Source: Candidatus Zhuqueibacterota bacterium 4484_87 (GTDB lineage Bacteria > Zhuqueibacterota > Zhuqueibacteria > Thermofontimicrobiales > Thermofontimicrobiaceae). Taken from it: 6,509 bases of DNA. The notes beneath the pieces are model-generated. The model saw nothing but the letters and a program-made list of their open reading frames with translations, was not told the origin of the DNA and did not search any database. Below, in pieces: positions 1-5,675 of the stretch. The translations under genes and the position numbers were made by a program. Location: NCBI GenBank assembly GCA_002085355.1, contig NATN01000261.1, forward strand, positions 1-6,509. The letters are read 5' to 3'. The stretch's first letter is position 1; the number at the start of each line of letters is the position of its first letter.

Positions 1-153
1 GAGAGTCTGCCAGGTGAGCCGGAGCATCTGCGCCACAGACAGGCTGAAAATTCCCATCAAATAGGAACCGAGCACCAGCGCCAGCCAGATGCTTTTGCGG
101 GCGACAATCAGGATGAAGAGAAACGAGATAAAAAAACCGAGCCAGATAATCAT
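1..153 (-). CDS. Probable DUF401-family integral membrane protein, N-terminal part (cut by window edge)
   Basis: The reading frame opens with ATG at 153 and stays open to the left edge, so only the first 51 residues are visible. They form two hydrophobic stretches (about residues 2-18 and 22-40) joined by a short basic ARKS turn, followed by an amphipathic start of a third segment. The opening MIIWLGFFISF and the ARKSIWLALVLGS stretch resemble the N-terminus of DUF401 (COG1906) multi-helix inner-membrane proteins. That family has no established function, and some members look like permeases. The start lies 7 bp after the stop of the editing-domain gene, with a weak GAGCGG ribosome site, so it is probably co-transcribed with the two genes upstream. 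The family call comes from pattern memory on a short fragment. A different multi-pass membrane family is possible, but that it is a membrane protein is clear. Confidence 0.6.
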   Translation of the reverse strand, partial: MIIWLGFFISFLFILIVARKSIWLALVLGSYLMGIFSLSVAQMLRLTWQTL

Positions 154-160
154 GCGCCGC

Positions 161-571
161 TCAAAAACTTTTGAATACGCGCGCCAATGGCGTACCTGGC
201 GCGGAAAGTGAAATGTCGCACATGTAACCGAGCGGAGTCTGCGAAACGTCGTATCCCGAAGACGTGAGCCGTTGCGTCGCCTGCGCAAAGATATCTTTCA
301 CGGTTGCGGCAGAGCCTTTGCTGTCCGAAAGATGCGAGAAAGAATGGAGCACTATTTTTTTCGTTCCGTTTTTTCCGGCGAGCCACTTCAGATTTTTTAT
401 CAGCCGTGTGACGGAATGGGAAATTTTTTCCTCGTCTTCAGCCTCCACGTGGATGAATCCCAAAACAGCGTTTTCGGCAACGCCTTCAATGGCTTCATCA
501 TCAAATTCGTCCGAAGCTTTCAGTACCGGGTTGTAGTGGAAAGATTGTACGTAAAACATGAGCAATTTCAT
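161..571 (-). CDS. Stand-alone threonyl-tRNA synthetase editing-domain protein (tRNA-Thr_ED family)
   Basis: This 136-residue protein matches, over its whole length, the N-terminal editing domain of archaeal threonyl-tRNA synthetase (a D-aminoacyl-tRNA deacylase-like fold), here without any synthetase. In archaea the domain hydrolyses seryl-tRNA(Thr). Visible matches are the KIVLHSFSHLS strand (archaeal VYPFAHLS), QTPLGY (archaeal APFGY) and SAPGTPLARVFKSF (archaeal SCKGHPLAEL). His in SFSHLS corresponds to His83 of the Pyrococcus abyssi domain. The residues equivalent to Tyr120, catalytic Lys121 and Glu134 are Met, Cys and Arg, so chemistry or substrate may differ. From memory, bacterial stand-alone relatives share this loss. 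The chosen ATG at 571 overlaps the upstream stop codon as ATGA and has AGGA 8 bases ahead. An in-frame start at 610 would add 13 basic residues inside the upstream gene and is less likely. The position between two membrane-protein genes gives no clear clue to its job. Confidence 0.82.
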   Translation of the reverse strand: MKLLMFYVQSFHYNPVLKASDEFDDEAIEGVAENAVLGFIHVEAEDEEKISHSVTRLIKNLKWLAGKNGTKKIVLHSFSHLSDSKGSAATVKDIFAQATQRLTSSGYDVSQTPLGYMCDISLSAPGTPLARVFKSF

Positions 572-1254
572 TGTTTTCCTGCCATTTCTTCTTTTCGAAA
601 ACGATTCCATACATTGAAAAAAACAATCACGCCCAGAATTTCCGCCATTGCCAATAGCTCCCAGTGATAAAATTCAGGACTTTGCTGGCGTACCACAAGC
701 GGGGCGTCCAGAATGAACGAAATAAAAATCAACACGGGGATCATCAAAAAAGGAAGCCACTCCCATTTTTTGAGTTGAAAACGAGAGCCGCTGTCTTCAA
801 CGAACAAAATTACCAATGCCCCGACGATGAGCGAGACGGAAACAATGACCGGCGCCAGCACTGGTCCCACCCACGGGGCAGGAATAAGAAACAGCAAATC
901 CCAGGTAAAAAATGACGCAGGCCAATCGAGAAAAACCTTGAGCCAAACGTAATACCAAATATCCCAGATGCCAAATGACAACATGAAATAGGCAAAACGC
1001 GTCCAGCGGGTTTTTCCCGCAATGAACGCTACCGCCAGCAACATGACCAGCGTCGCCATTTCTCTGCCGATTTCAATGAGCGCCATTTTCTGCGGGATGA
1101 TGATGATCGGGAAATGAAATCCATCCGGATAATAGATCTGACGCAGATAAACAACGACGGCGGATTCCAGATACGCCATGGCAACGCCAAAAAAGAACAT
1201 CCAGAGCAAAATTTGTCTGTTTTCTTTTTTGATTTGCACGGGTAAGTACTCCAT
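568..1254 (-). CDS. Conserved hypothetical membrane protein, about six transmembrane helices
   Basis: The 228-residue product has about six hydrophobic segments (roughly residues 14-36, 58-80, 86-106, 118-150 probably as one or two helices, 164-183 and 197-215). It looks like an inner-membrane protein with a basic cytosolic N-terminus (KKENRQ) and C-terminus (NRFRKEE). Distinctive stretches are AYLESAVVVYLRQIYYP in the first helix and loop, SFGIWDIWYYVWLK, and TWDLLFLIPAPWVGPVLAP. Buried acidic and aromatic residues in the helices suggest a conserved internal site. I recognise the type as an uncharacterised bacterial family but cannot name a function. The start is uncertain: ATG at 1254 is chosen, while a TTG at 1269 would add five residues (MRHRK). 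A GAGG lies too close to the TTG and too far from the ATG to decide. The stop overlaps the next start (ATGA), implying translational coupling with the editing-domain gene. Confidence 0.75.
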   Translation of the reverse strand: MEYLPVQIKKENRQILLWMFFFGVAMAYLESAVVVYLRQIYYPDGFHFPIIIIPQKMALIEIGREMATLVMLLAVAFIAGKTRWTRFAYFMLSFGIWDIWYYVWLKVFLDWPASFFTWDLLFLIPAPWVGPVLAPVIVSVSLIVGALVILFVEDSGSRFQLKKWEWLPFLMIPVLIFISFILDAPLVVRQQSPEFYHWELLAMAEILGVIVFFNVWNRFRKEEMAGKQ

Positions 1255-1277
1255 TTTTCTGTGACGCAAACCTCGAT

Positions 1278-1422
1278 CTGTATCAAAAGTGAAAAATTAG
1301 TTAAAACCACGAAGGGCACGAAGTCCACGAAGAATTTACAAATCTTTTAACTTATTTATTTCCAATAATATACTCTTTGTGACCTTTGCGTCCTTTGCGG
1401 TTTCAAAAGGCTTTTGATACAG
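1278..1422. repeat. Palindromic MITE-like element with 12-bp perfect terminal inverted repeats
   Basis: The 145-bp element is bounded by CTGTATCAAAAG (1278-1289) and its exact reverse complement CTTTTGATACAG (1411-1422). Inside lies a second inverted pair of 29-base arms, 1304-1332 and 1375-1403, matching at 21 of 29 positions; several mismatches would be G-U wobbles in RNA. The left arm is built from three 9-base units (CCACGAAGG, GCACGAAGT, CCACGAAGA); the right arm carries the matching TTTGCG-type units. The centre, 1333-1374, is AT-rich. No target-site duplication or reading frame is evident. It fills almost all of the space between the methyltransferase and the membrane-protein operon, so the leader of the downstream mRNA starts in or near it. 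This may be a non-autonomous mobile element or a long RNA hairpin. Confidence 0.72.
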
Positions 1423-1444
1423 CCCCTGGTTTCTACATTTTTTT

Positions 1445-2089
1445 CTACCCCACCAAACGCGCCCGCAAAAGGCGGACAATATTTCTGAAATATGTTTTTT
1501 CATCAAAATCGTCGAAACCGCGTGCTTTCAAATAATTTTTCCAATCCACTTTCAAATAATCCTGCGCCAGCCGGCACTCTGCTTTTTTGAAAATCAGACG
1601 AAAAAACCAGGGCTTTTTTCCCAGATCAAATTCCTGATAATCCAGGATAAAAAGCTCGCCGCCGGGTTTGAGAGCTTTTCTGGCATTGGCGATAATTTTC
1701 TCCTGTTTTTCCGGCGGAAAGCCGTGAAAAACAAAAGAAAGCAGTGCCTTGTCAAATTCATTCTCCAACGGCAGCGGTTCATCGATACGCATTTTCTGAA
1801 CGTTCACATGGGCAAGTTCCGCACAATTTTTCTCAAATTGCGCGATCATTTCATCGCCGATATCCAGCCCTAAAATCGAACCTTTTTCCGAAAGAAACTC
1901 TGCCATCAGGCAAGCGTTTCTCCCGGTACCGCACCCCATGTCCAGAATTCTATCGTCGGGCTGAATATTCATGTCCGAAATCACTCTGCGAATGAACGAT
2001 TTGTATTTTCCCAACGAGATAAAATCCAGGAGTGCATCGTAGTGTTTTGCTTCAAAGCCTTTTATTTCAACTTTTGTCTCTTTTGGCAT
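1445..2089 (-). CDS. Class I SAM-dependent methyltransferase (UbiE/Methyltransf_11/25 type)
   Basis: The 214-residue soluble protein has the Rossmann-fold methyltransferase signatures in order: motif I ILDMGCGTGRNA (residues 48-59) for S-adenosylmethionine binding, the acidic LGLDI at the end of strand 2 (73-77) for the ribose, a KALLSFVFHGFP strand (114-125) in the motif IV region, and the post-motif KALKPGGELFILDY (138-151). The C-terminal part (155-214), rich in aromatic and basic residues, is the likely substrate cap. The substrate cannot be read from the sequence: small molecules, quinones and lipids are all used by such enzymes. ATG at 2089 is preceded by a modest GAGAGA. The gene lies 24 bp downstream of the zinc-ribbon gene and is probably co-transcribed with it. 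Its stop lies about 20 bp before the palindromic element. Confidence 0.9.
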   Translation of the reverse strand: MPKETKVEIKGFEAKHYDALLDFISLGKYKSFIRRVISDMNIQPDDRILDMGCGTGRNACLMAEFLSEKGSILGLDIGDEMIAQFEKNCAELAHVNVQKMRIDEPLPLENEFDKALLSFVFHGFPPEKQEKIIANARKALKPGGELFILDYQEFDLGKKPWFFRLIFKKAECRLAQDYLKVDWKNYLKARGFDDFDEKTYFRNIVRLLRARLVG

Positions 2090-2113
2090 TGAGTCTCTCT
2101 TTTTTACAATGTA

Positions 2114-2311
2114 TTAAGAAATATTGTGTTTTTTGCTGTAATCAGTCAAATAAAAGCCGCTGCCATGAAAAATCACTCCGGCGCCCTTCCCGATTATGAT
2201 ATCCGCCACAGTCCCGCACTCCGGGCAGGACACCGTGGATTCATCCATGATGCTGCGAAACAGTTCAAATTCATGACCGCATTTTTTGCAACGATAATCA
2301 TAAGTAGGCAT
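2114..2311 (-). CDS. FmdB-family zinc-ribbon protein
   Basis: The 65-residue protein starts MPTYDYRC, the hallmark of the FmdB/CxxC_CXXC_SSSS zinc-ribbon family. Two cysteine knuckles, C8-x2-C11 and C29-x2-C32, would bind one zinc ion. The C-terminal GSGFYLTDY (about residues 50-58) is the usual family ending before a variable tail. Members were first noted next to formamidase genes as putative regulators, but most have no proven role. Nucleic-acid or protein binding is the usual guess. ATG at 2311 has a good AGGAAGGA ribosome site about 9 bases upstream. It is the first gene of a two-gene unit with the methyltransferase, and its upstream region is the repeat-rich intergenic stretch. The length is normal for the family and nothing looks broken. 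Confidence 0.9.
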   Translation of the reverse strand: MPTYDYRCKKCGHEFELFRSIMDESTVSCPECGTVADIIIGKGAGVIFHGSGFYLTDYSKKHNIS

Positions 2312-2361
2312 TTCTTTTTATCCTTCCTTTCATTCGAAAATATTCTCTACCATCAAGATTC

Positions 2362-2391
2362 GAAGACACAAAGTTTTTTCTTGTTATCTTC
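2362..2391. repeat. Degenerate palindromic repeat with T6 loop
   Basis: GAAGACACAAAG (2362-2373) and CTTGTTATCTTC (2380-2391) are inverted copies matching at 9 of 12 positions around a run of six T. Just to the left, AAG recurs at 2355, 2363 and 2371, an 8-base period, like a decayed copy of the CACGAAG/CACAAAG-type arms seen at 1304-1332. It lies upstream of the zinc-ribbon gene, within its probable leader or promoter region. Confidence 0.4.
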
Positions 2392-2430
2392 CTAAGTAGC
2401 TTTTTCTTACTTCTTTTTCAACTATAAATA

Positions 2431-2580
2431 TGAATGACCAGTTGAGATTTTTTAAGTAAAATAGCAATGAAAAATAATAAAAGCCTTACGGCTTAATTCC
2501 TAAATTGAATTGGAGCTAAGGCGTCAGCCTTTTAAAAACAATCAATTAGCGGCTTATGTTCGATTTTAACTAGTCATTCA
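2431..2580. repeat. MITE-like palindromic element with terminal inverted repeats and paired inner hairpins
   Basis: TGAATGACCAGTT (2431-2443) and AACTAGTCATTCA (2568-2580) are inverted copies matching at 12 of 13 positions; looser similarity continues outward to about 2417 and 2594. In the middle are two arms, 2479-2500 and 2512-2533, inverted with respect to each other (17 of 22 positions) around an 11-base centre. Each arm is itself a small hairpin: AAGCC-ttac-GGCTT (2481-2494) and AAGGC-gtca-GCCTT (2518-2531). The total of 150 bp is close to the 145 bp of the element at 1278-1422, though the sequences differ. No reading frame is present. It is probably a non-autonomous element or an intergenic RNA hairpin. 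Confidence 0.62.
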
Positions 2581-2592
2581 CATTATAAGTTC

Positions 2593-2663
2593 ACGCTGAT
2601 CACGCGGATTTACGCAGAAATGACAAAATAATTTCTTTCCTCGTGTCCTCCGCGTATCTGTGG
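2593..2663. repeat. Inverted repeat with 9-base periodic CGCGGAT-type arms
   Basis: The left arm reads ACGCTGATC, ACGCGGATT, TACGCAGAA, three units on a 9-base period. The right half (2641-2663) contains the inverted counterpart. The best-matching core is GAT(C)ACGCGGA at 2598-2608 against TCCGCGTATC at 2649-2658. Sequences of this ACGCGGATT/CGCAGA style recur between genes in many bacterial metagenome assemblies. Its right end abuts the stop codon of the DUF89 gene, so it forms that gene's 3' flank. Confidence 0.55.
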
Positions 2664-2681
2664 CTACCCCACAGATTTTTT
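2656..2681 (+). terminator. Perfect 8-bp hairpin plus T-run spanning the DUF89 stop codon
   Basis: ATCTGTGG (2656-2663) and CCACAGAT (2669-2676) pair exactly around a 5-base loop that contains the DUF89 stop codon (2664-2666). On the plus strand the stem is followed by a run of T, the form of an intrinsic terminator. No plus-strand gene feeds into it, so it may block antisense transcription or be incidental. On the minus strand the same stem lacks a T-run and could only act as a 3' mRNA hairpin. Confidence 0.4.
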
Positions 2682-3536
2682 GACAATGAAATCGCCTTTG
2701 TTCACACCTAAAATTTTCGCGACGTGGTCGCATTTCGCCATCAAAATAAAATAGAGCGGTCGATGGCAATACATCAGACTTTCAAAATTCCCCTGACCTT
2801 TGGAAATGATCAAATCCGCGTCGTAGAAAATCTTCTTAAATTCAGCCGACGTGTCAGGCAAAATTGTACCCGGCGCATCGTCGCCATTGTCGATGATTTT
2901 TACCAATTCACCCAACCCGATTTGTTCCGCATCCTGCCGCGTGGCATCATTAATCACCGGATTCCCGCGCACAGCGAAATAAACGCGCGGATGTTTCATG
3001 GTTTGCAGCAAAATTCGATCCAACACAATCTCTCCGGCGTTATCAGCCAGATAAAGAATCGTTTCTGCAGACTGAATATCTTCTTCCAATTTCTCTGAAT
3101 CATCGATGGCTAACTTCACTGTTTTCGCTTTTTCAATGGTGCTGTGAATGTCGAAATTATTATTCGCGACAAAATCAATCACATTCCCGGCAATCGCCAA
3201 CCGCAGCGCGGCTTTGAACGGACGATCACTCTCTTGCACAAATTGCGTCAACTCATCATATCTTTCCAGAAGCAATGAATTAAATTTCTGCTTCAAAGCG
3301 GCGTAGGGATCAGCGTCGCCAAGAAATTCACGAATCAGCCGGTGCAAATCTCTGCCCATCTCAATTGGAGACTGATCAAAAGATACATCGCTCAAAAATC
3401 GCAATACTTCTTTAATCAGCGGCTCGCGTTTTTCAGGCGCGGCAATGTCATTTTTGATTAAATTAATCACGCTTCCCATGGCGCAGGGAATGCATTCGTA
3501 GGAAAAGGAAATCATTTCCGGATATTTTTCGCTCAT
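2664..3536 (-). CDS. DUF89 (ARMT1-like) family metal-dependent phosphatase, subfamily I type
   Basis: The 290-residue protein carries the motif series of the DUF89 damage-control phosphatases. There is an N-terminal ECIPC (Cys15 and Cys18) typical of the microbial subfamily, ADNAGE (164-169) with Asp/Asn/Glu expected at the metal site, RGNPVIND (190-197), DADLIISKGQGNFE (239-252) and KCDHVA (268-273). Characterised relatives remove phosphate from damaged or excess sugar-phosphate metabolites and need a divalent metal. The substrate here cannot be predicted. The length is normal. ATG at 3536 lies 12 bp after the yggS-like stop and has a weak TGAGAA site; an alternative start is Met8. It ends the five-gene run that contains the manganese exporter, which fits a metal-dependent enzyme. 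The last few codons and the stop fall in a hairpin next to a palindromic repeat. Confidence 0.88.
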   Translation of the reverse strand: MSEKYPEMISFSYECIPCAMGSVINLIKNDIAAPEKREPLIKEVLRFLSDVSFDQSPIEMGRDLHRLIREFLGDADPYAALKQKFNSLLLERYDELTQFVQESDRPFKAALRLAIAGNVIDFVANNNFDIHSTIEKAKTVKLAIDDSEKLEEDIQSAETILYLADNAGEIVLDRILLQTMKHPRVYFAVRGNPVINDATRQDAEQIGLGELVKIIDNGDDAPGTILPDTSAEFKKIFYDADLIISKGQGNFESLMYCHRPLYFILMAKCDHVAKILGVNKGDFIVKKSVG

Positions 3537-3548
3537 TTTATTTTCTCA

Positions 3549-4070
3549 CTATTCTCTGGGTCCAAACAATTTCGTTCCGATTCTGACAATATTCGCGCCC
3601 TCCTCGATGGCAACGCGGTAGCTGTTGCTCATGCCCATGGAGAGAAATTTCATTTCAACATCTGGTAAATTTTCTTCTCTTATCTTTTCAAAAATTTCTT
3701 TAGTCACGCGAAAATAAGGTCTGCCGCTATTTATCTCAATGAGAACAGGCATCACTTTTCCGTGTTGTTCGCACACACGATCAATGACCTCTGCTAATTG
3801 CAGCGAATCCACCGTCTCGATCATATCAAAAATCGGCACGGCTTTTTTCACCTTGTTTCGTTGCAAATGACCGATCATGTGCCATTGCACCTGCCTCCCG
3901 ATGACTGCAAACATCTGCTCCGCTTCCTGCACGTAATTATGACCGATGACCTTGACACCCGCTCTGATTGCAGCGAGCGCCTCATCCGGCGTGCGGGTTT
4001 TCGCCGCTGCCACCAAAGTGATGTGCGGCGGAAGAGATTGCAATATTTCCCGAACCAATTCTTCAACCAT
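3549..4070 (-). CDS. yggS: YggS/PLPBP-family pyridoxal-phosphate-binding protein with an internal in-frame deletion
   Basis: This 173-residue protein is clearly a member of the YggS/PROSC (COG0325) fold-type III family, which binds pyridoxal 5'-phosphate and keeps PLP and amino-acid pools balanced without known catalysis. Seen in order: LVAAAKTRTPDEA with the PLP lysine (Lys24), GHNYVQEAE (usually GENYVQE), WHMIGHLQRNK (63-73), ETVDSL, VLIEINSGR (109-117), then PYFRVTKEIF, LSMGMSNSY (143-151) and VRIGTKLFGPR. Family members are usually about 225-235 residues. Here the block that normally follows the SGR strand (the KSG loop, a helix and the GLMT strand) is missing, with a clean join at SGR/PYFR. 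The PLP lysine and phosphate-binding segments remain, but one part of the barrel is gone, so function is doubtful. ATG at 4070 has GAGGA ahead and overlaps the radical SAM gene by 8 bases. Confidence 0.9.
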   Translation of the reverse strand: MVEELVREILQSLPPHITLVAAAKTRTPDEALAAIRAGVKVIGHNYVQEAEQMFAVIGRQVQWHMIGHLQRNKVKKAVPIFDMIETVDSLQLAEVIDRVCEQHGKVMPVLIEINSGRPYFRVTKEIFEKIREENLPDVEMKFLSMGMSNSYRVAIEEGANIVRIGTKLFGPRE

Positions 4071-5034
4071 AAAATTTTTCCTCTTGATTCAACACACGGT
4101 AGAAAATTCCCCGATTCAATCTTTCGGTTGAAATCTTATTTTGTTCCATCAATCCATTAAGATATTTTTTGATTTCAGCCGACACCAGCCCCAATGATGA
4201 GCTCAAATCCTCCAACGTGCAGGGACGACGTTTCAGTGTCTGCAAGATTGCCTGCTCCGTGGAAAAATCATAGCCGCGAATGCCGGTAATTGGGCTGAAA
4301 CGGGCGATAATTTCCGTATCCCATTCTAAAAACGCAGCAATTTCCCCGAGTCGCTCCCGCACCATTGGCTTGACCCAGGATTCGGTCCCGGGCCTGTCGA
4401 GCGAATTTAACTGCACCTGATCCGGCTTGATGCGATGAACAGCCGTTTTTAAATTCTTTAATTCGGATTCCGAGTCATTCAGCCCTGGAATGATGAAAAT
4501 TTCCAACAACATCTTCCCGGAAAATCTCTCCCGCAATGAAACAAGTCCGTCCAGGACCTTTTCCACTGTCAGATTTTCAGCCGGACGATTAATACGACGA
4601 AAAACTTCTTCAGATGCTGCGTCCAGCGAAGGCAAAATCATATCCGCAGGCAAAACATCTTCCACGACTTTCGCATCGCTGAACAATGTGGCATTTGTCA
4701 ATACAGCAATCGAATATTGGGGATAATTTTTTTTCAGGAAACGAATGATTTCGCCAAGCGCGGAGTGAAGCGTTGGCTCACCCGAGCCGGAAAAAGTGAC
4801 AAAATCCAGTTCCGGAGAAGTACTCAAAAATGATTGCAATTCCCCTATCACATCTTGCGTAGGGACATATTCCCGACGATCAGGGACCAGATTTGTCGTT
4901 CTTCCGCATTCACAATACACGCAATCCAGCGAGCAGGTTTTGTAGGGCATCAAGTCCACGCCCAGTGAAATTCCCAACCGCCGGGAAGGAACGGGTCCAA
5001 ATAGATATTTATAGTCAACTGTTTTTTCCGACAT
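4063..5034 (-). CDS. Radical SAM protein of the COG0731 (TYW1-like) type with C-terminal helical domain
   Basis: The 323-residue protein has the radical SAM cluster motif C34-x3-C38-x2-C41 (TCSLDCVYC), which would bind a [4Fe-4S] cluster and S-adenosylmethionine. It also shows the SAM-contact FSGSGEPTL (81-89), VLTNAT (111-116), LPSLDA (134-139) and the IPGLND strand (182-187). The N-terminal FGPVPSRRLGISLGVD is typical of COG0731 proteins, a group named after the wyosine tRNA enzyme TYW1 but mostly uncharacterised in bacteria. Residues about 258-315 look like a small winged-helix domain (QAILQTLKRRPCTLEDL) of unknown role. An additional Cys43 follows the cluster. ATG at 5034 has CGGAG 6 bases upstream. 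It sits 42 bp after mntP and overlaps the yggS-like gene. The reaction is unknown; the cluster and fold are certain, the TYW1 link is distant. Confidence 0.9.
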   Translation of the reverse strand: MSEKTVDYKYLFGPVPSRRLGISLGVDLMPYKTCSLDCVYCECGRTTNLVPDRREYVPTQDVIGELQSFLSTSPELDFVTFSGSGEPTLHSALGEIIRFLKKNYPQYSIAVLTNATLFSDAKVVEDVLPADMILPSLDAASEEVFRRINRPAENLTVEKVLDGLVSLRERFSGKMLLEIFIIPGLNDSESELKNLKTAVHRIKPDQVQLNSLDRPGTESWVKPMVRERLGEIAAFLEWDTEIIARFSPITGIRGYDFSTEQAILQTLKRRPCTLEDLSSSLGLVSAEIKKYLNGLMEQNKISTERLNRGIFYRVLNQEEKFYG

Positions 5035-5076
5035 TCATCGCTCCGCTACTTTCACGCAAATTCAATCTTCCAACAA

Positions 5077-5658
5077 TCAAAATAACCTTTCAAATAAAAC
5101 AAAGGCTTTATGTTCAATCAAAATTCGGACGCCGATTCCCATCAAAACGACACCGCCAACGATCTCCGCCCGCTGTCGGAACAAATCACCCAGACGGTTT
5201 CCGAATGAAATGCCCAGCGATGACAGCAAAAGTGCAATGGCTCCAATAACCAGCGCCGGATAAAAAATTGGTATTTCCAGCAAGGCAAAACTCAACCCCA
5301 CGGCAAAAGCATCAATCGACGTAGCAACAGAAAGCAACACCAGCCGCCAACCTCGCGTGGGATCGTAGGTTTGTTTTTCTTGTTCCGGTTTTCCTCCATC
5401 CATGATCATTTTGACACCGATTCCAGCCAAAAGAAGGAATGCCACCCAATGATCAAAGTCGCGCACCAAAGCAACGACTGTTGTGCCTGCTAACCAGCCC
5501 AAAAGAGGCATTAAAAATTGTAACAATCCAAAATGAAAACCAATTCGAAATACATGCCGAAAATGCACTTGGCGCAAAATCAAACCCGACGCTACTGCCA
5601 CAGTAAAAGCATCCACTGCCAATGCAATCGCAATCAACAAAACCGAAGTAAAACCCAA
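5077..5658 (-). CDS. mntP: Manganese efflux pump MntP
   Basis: The 193-residue, six-helix membrane protein matches MntP (YebN, DUF204), which exports Mn2+ from the cytosol. The two internally repeated motifs are present: ALAVDAFTVAVASG (12-25, Asp16) in helix 1 and ATSIDAFAVGLSFA (112-125, Asp116) in helix 4; these acidic residues are essential in the family. The IVGGVVLMGIGVRILIEH segment forms the last helix. The start is TTG at 5658; no ATG occurs before the third helix, and AGGA lies 7 bases ahead of the TTG. Length equals the family norm. It follows the DUF1858-like gene by 17 bp, so any metal control must act upstream of that gene. I see no yybP-ykoY-type Mn2+ riboswitch in that leader. 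Its place in an operon with a DUF89 phosphatase may reflect metal homeostasis. Confidence 0.93.
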   Translation of the reverse strand: MGFTSVLLIAIALAVDAFTVAVASGLILRQVHFRHVFRIGFHFGLLQFLMPLLGWLAGTTVVALVRDFDHWVAFLLLAGIGVKMIMDGGKPEQEKQTYDPTRGWRLVLLSVATSIDAFAVGLSFALLEIPIFYPALVIGAIALLLSSLGISFGNRLGDLFRQRAEIVGGVVLMGIGVRILIEHKAFVLFERLF

Positions 5659-5669
5659 AAATTTATCCT
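5659..5669 (-). promoter_or_regulatory. Ribosome binding site deciding the TTG start of mntP
   Basis: AGGA (complement of TCCT at 5666-5669) lies 7 bases before the TTG at 5658. With no earlier in-frame ATG, this supports initiation at TTG. Confidence 0.65.
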
Positions 5670-5675
5670 GACCTT

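Larger units (their letters stand above)
2312..2663. other. Repeat-rich intergenic region without genes
   Basis: This roughly 350-bp stretch between the DUF89 gene and the zinc-ribbon gene holds no credible coding sequence. It is AT-rich and made up of at least three palindromic pieces, annotated separately (2362-2391, 2431-2580 and 2593-2663). The promoter for the zinc-ribbon/methyltransferase pair must lie here, most likely in 2312-2420, but I see no -35/-10 pair strong enough to call. Confidence 0.7.

Noticed and set aside
572..610. Upstream start at 610 for the editing-domain gene
   Set aside because: It would lie well inside the upstream gene and add a basic tail absent from the family; ATG at 571 has AGGA and the typical MKLL opening.
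272..667. Plus-strand frame of 131 codons
   Set aside because: It lies antisense to the editing-domain gene, shows no recognisable motif and has an atypical composition; the minus-strand genes explain this region.
1255..1269. TTG start at 1269 for the membrane protein
   Set aside because: The GAGG before it is only about one base away, too close for normal initiation; ATG at 1254 is preferred, though not certain.
1304..1332. Short tandem CACGAAG units considered as a CRISPR array or tandem repeat locus
   Set aside because: The units are 9 bases with no spacers, and are mirrored by an inverted arm, which fits a palindromic element and not CRISPR.
2724..3098. Plus-strand frame of 124 codons
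   Set aside because: It is antisense to the DUF89 gene, whose motifs are unmistakable; no family features in this frame.
5035..5076. Promoter between mntP and the radical SAM gene
   Set aside because: The 42-base gap has no convincing -35/-10 pair or hairpin; read-through from mntP is simpler.
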